Shown here piece by piece: positions 47,103 to 50,980 of a stretch of DNA of 50,980 nucleotides. The stretch is from Letharia columbiana (Eukaryota; Ascomycota; Lecanoromycetes; Lecanorales; Parmeliaceae): the NCBI RefSeq assembly GCF_014066305.1, contig NW_023501154.1:1-50980 (forward strand), read 5' to 3'. The notes under the pieces are model-generated. The model had not been told where the DNA came from. It saw nothing but the letters and a program-made list of their open reading frames with translations, and searched no databases. The translations under genes and the position numbers were made by a program. The first letter of the stretch is position 1, and every line of letters begins with the position of its first letter.

Positions 47103-50100
47103 TATATATATATAATATAATATAAAGCTTAATATTATTTAATATTTTCTATATATTTTCTTTATTAAGTAAAAATTATAAAAATTATAAAAATTATAAT
47201 TTAATTTAATTAATAATATTTAAGAGCTAAATTAAATAAGTAATTATAGAGTTATATAAAGCTATCGCGATAATATTAAAGATAAATTTTCTTTAAAACT
47301 ATAATTTAGCTAATTTATATAGTTATTAAATATATTAATAAATATTAATAAATATCTCGATATATAGTTATTATTATAAGACTAATTACTAATTATATAT
47401 TTTCTAATAATATCTCTAAAAAAGAAGAATTCTATATATAGGAAAAGTTTTTATTTATTAATAATTAGATCTAATAAGTACTAGTTATAGCGAGTATTAA
47501 GTTATTTAAATAATAATCTTTTTTTGTCTTAAGATAGACGATAGTAGTATATATCGAGAAACGAAAAGTAAAAGCTTTAGAGATTATATTAGTTAAGGGT
47601 GCTAGAGAATCGAGTAAAGAAAATAAGATCGAATACGAGTTTAACGTGCTAAAGTATATATTTAAAGAGAGTATTTAGATAAGAACGAAAATTAAGATTA
47701 AAGATATTAGAACTAGTATAAATACGATATTAATATAAGTAAGATAAAATAAAATAATAAGACTATCGAATTATATAGATAGAAAGAAGATATAATAGAG
47801 ATTTAATTAACTATAATCGTCGTAGTAAATTCTTTTTTTATAACGTTATTATAGTAATATATTATATTAATATAATAGAGATAATAGATTAAGTTATAGT
47901 AATATTCTTCGCTTATTAAATAATAATTTAATATAAAATCTATTAAAATTCGAATTACGTAACTCTTAACGTCTTAACGATTATATAACTACGTTACGTA
48001 ATATATCTTAGCGCGTTTATATTAAGTCGCTCTTTTCTTTTATAAAACTCTATAGTTAATATAACTAAGTATTCTATCTTTATATTTTAATAGATTATAA
48101 GCTCGAGTTATATTCGATAACTATTTTAATAATAATATAATCTATCGCTATAACTACGATTATCTTTAGATATTTATATCTATTATAATAAAGATAATTA
48201 TAACTATAAAAGACTTTATTAACCTTCTTAATATAAGAAATTTCTACTTTAAAATAATTATTTTAAGTTTAAATAGCTGTAATTCGCCTATAATTCAAGG
48301 GCTAAGGGCTACCGCTCGGGCGCTCTCGCTTTTTATTTAAGGTAATATAAAGCGAGTTAAGATATATTATATCTAGTCGAGATTATCGAAGTTATTATAC
48401 GATTAATTAAATTATATTATCGCTAAGATCTTTAAAATATTATTAGCTTTTCTATATGAAATACGCTAAATAAAGAAATAATACGCTCTTATTTATATAT
48501 TATAAATATTAAAGAATTAAATAACGAGTATTTAGACTTTGTATTTATTTAATTACGAAATATTCGTAATAAAGACTAGAAATTAATTATTCTAGCTATC
48601 GCTAAGAGAAGTATAATTTAAAAGAAAATAACTTTAGCTTTAACGCTAATTATATAGTTTCTAGCTATCGCTAATAGAGGTATATTAATTAAAAAAGTAA
48701 GAATCTTAATCTCGAAAGCGAAAGGGAAAAGAAATCTTTATCGTCGTAAAGAAGCCTCGGCGTAAGTATTTATTTTAGAGGTAAAATATCTTAATAGTAA
48801 GTAAATAACCTTACAATCGATCTTAGTCTTAAACTCTAGTCGAGTTAATTTTAGAGAAGATAATTAAAGCTTTTAGCTATTAAGATAATTAATATAATTT
48901 TAGTAATATAATATTGTATCTGCGTATAAGAGATAGACTCTTATTATTACGACGTTCTTAAATTATCTTAATATCTTTAAAATTCGTTAATTACTTAATT
49001 TTCCGATAGAATATTATTAGCTATTTCAAATATTAATAGATAATAAATCTATTATAATTATAAAGATCTATTATCTATATTTAGTTACTCTTATAGTTTA
49101 TTACTATTAGATTTATTACTATTATATCTATTATTATTATCTCTATTACTACTACGATTTAGGTTATTTTAATATCTATTATTAAGTAATATTAAGCTCT
49201 TTTTATCTTAATTTTAATTGATATTTAGTTTAATTAACTTCTAATTCTCTATTATATTTAAAATCTAATCTCGAAGAGATCTCTATAGCATTCAATTTAT
49301 TTATTTCGTCTATATTATATATCTTAATACTTCTAATAGTCTTACTACTATATAGATTCTATTACTATTATAACTATTATTATTTATTATTAAAATAGTT
49401 TATTATTATATAATAATTATAATAGTAATAGATTATTATTAATAATATTTAAATATATACTTATTATTATAATAAGACTTATTATTAAATATAATATCTC
49501 TTAATAATATCTAAGATAAGAAGAATATTTATATATAAAGAATATTTTTATATATTTATAATTAGATTAAATAAGTATTTAGTAATAACGAGTATTAAGT
49601 TATTTTAATATTAGCGCTAAAAAATAGAAAATAAGACTATTTATATAGTTATATCCTTTATCTATTACTTCTATAATTATAGATTACTCTCTCAATTATA
49701 ATAAATATAAATTCGATTATATTAGATATACTTTTAATTATTAAATAAACGAAGAGATTAGAATTATAGCGACGAATACGTGAAACTTAGAGAAAAAAAA
49801 GAAAAAAAATTCTTTTAGATTTTTATTTTATTATTTTACGCCTTTTTATAATAATATTAAGATTTAAGATTATAAAAGCGAATACGCTAAATTTAATAGC
49901 GTTCTCGATTTTTAATTATCTAATCTACTTTCTTCTTTATATATTACTTTATTTAAAATCTTTTAATATTCTATAATCGCGACGCTAAAATCTATAAATC
50001 GTATTTACTTAAATATATTTTATTTAATAATAACTTCTACTTATAATTACGGGCGAAGCTAAATATTTTAATATCGCTTATTATTATAAGTAATATATTT

Positions 50101-50980
50101 AATTAAATCTAGTCTTACTCTATTAAAAAATTAATATCGTCTATTATCGTAAATAATATATTTAATTAGATTTAATCTTACGCTATTATTATTATACGAA
50201 ATTTATTTAATTAAATATCGCTAATAAGTTATTATTATCTATAGATAATATTTATCTAAATAAAAAAAAAACTCTCTATTACTTTATTCTTAACTACTTT
50301 AATATAGAATTTTATCTTTAACTTATATTTATTATACGCTTACTATATATTTAATTTAATCTTATCTCTTATAAGAGTATAATCTTTATTTCTCTACTCT
50401 CTTTTCTTCGTTATAATAACTTATTCTAAAAAGATCTTAAAAAAAAAACGCGTCTTCGCTCGCGAGGCTACGACTAGATATCGAGCTAGATGCTAAATTA
50501 AATATAAAGTTTAATTCTTATAAGTAGATATAACTATTCTATCGTAATTCTTAAATCTTATAAATTTTTTACTCTTTAAAGTTATAGCTAAGTAATAAGA
50601 GATAATTTAAATAAAAAATAATTAGATTATTAATATTATAGAGAATTCTAATTTATTAAGAGAGTTAGAAAAGAATAGCGATATTATCTCTATTAGAATA
50701 AGACCGTAGCGACGATAATTCTCTTCTTAGACTATATTTAATCTTTTAATTAAATCTCGAAATAAGAGTAGTATAATTACTCGATCTTTAATTAGATTAC
50801 TATTTAAAGAAGCTCTCTTAAATTTTAATAAATCGCGTAAATTAAGTAGATAAACTCTTAGTATTCTATTTACTTAAAATCTTATTAAGATTATAAATAC
50901 CTTAGCTATAAATATATATCTATAATTAAGATTAAGCGATAGAGTTTTCTATATTTATCGTTATAATTAAATATTTATAT
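47103..50980. repeat. AT-rich RIP block at the right end
   Basis: No gene. A short piece at about 47,872-47,941 matches part of the long-form repeat (compare 30,237-30,300 in copy C). A slightly GC-richer run lies at about 48,285-48,345 (GCTAAGGGCTACCGCTCGG), and another at 48,715-48,770. (TATTAC)n and (TATTATTAC)n low-complexity runs occur near 49,095-49,150 and 49,330-49,440. No element family was named. Confidence 0.7.

Noticed and set aside
1..50980. Organellar (mitochondrial) DNA because of the AT content
   Set aside because: The AT-rich parts lack CpA/TpG specifically and hold Ty3/gypsy pol fossils, and the island has nuclear genes with spliceosomal introns.

Overview
The window looks like a filamentous ascomycete (Pezizomycotina; a dothideomycete-type compartmentalised genome is my best guess). 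Evidence: short introns with GT..AG borders, a secreted fungal HExxH peptidase, a fungus-specific nuclease-like family, and two long AT-rich blocks with the signature of repeat-induced point mutation (RIP). In these blocks CpA and TpG are almost absent, TpA is in great excess and CpG survives. ATG, CAG, CAA and TGA are therefore nearly missing, and no ATG-started reading frame of useful length remains.

Layout: (1) 1 to about 17,225, an AT-rich RIP block with a fossil coding region carrying a 55-codon tandem repeat (9,255-9,917), a 12-bp minisatellite (12,919-13,086) and a patch with weaker RIP (about 13.3-15.0 kb). (2) about 17,226-24,482, a 7.2-kb island of normal base composition with three supported genes: a secreted M35-like metallopeptidase (minus, 17,590-18,576), an uncharacterised 401-residue fungal protein (plus, 20,795-22,000), and a four-exon gene for a 477-residue protein with PD-(D/E)XK nuclease-like residues (minus, 22,562-24,197; exons and introns worked out here). 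Between them lie a 47-bp minisatellite, three microsatellites and a 197-bp MITE-like element. (3) 24,483-50,980, a second RIP block holding a recognisable Ty3/gypsy pol fossil (reverse transcriptase, RNase H, integrase, chromodomain-like end), a second pol fragment, and a dispersed repeat family with shared ends (copies D, C, F, E, A, B). Copy A carries two further nested insertions that can be dated and typed because copies B and C keep the empty sites: a 149-bp palindromic element with TA duplications and a 1,162-bp element with an 8-bp duplication.

The three island genes are not an operon or an obvious pathway; they share a location. The peptidase gene, with its own TATA box, sits about 350 bp from the left RIP block, a typical setting for fast-evolving secreted proteins. 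The nuclease-like gene has its candidate TATA box exactly at the right junction. No rRNA, tRNA, CRISPR array or telomere repeat was seen. Most of the two AT-rich blocks could not be assigned to a named element by eye.
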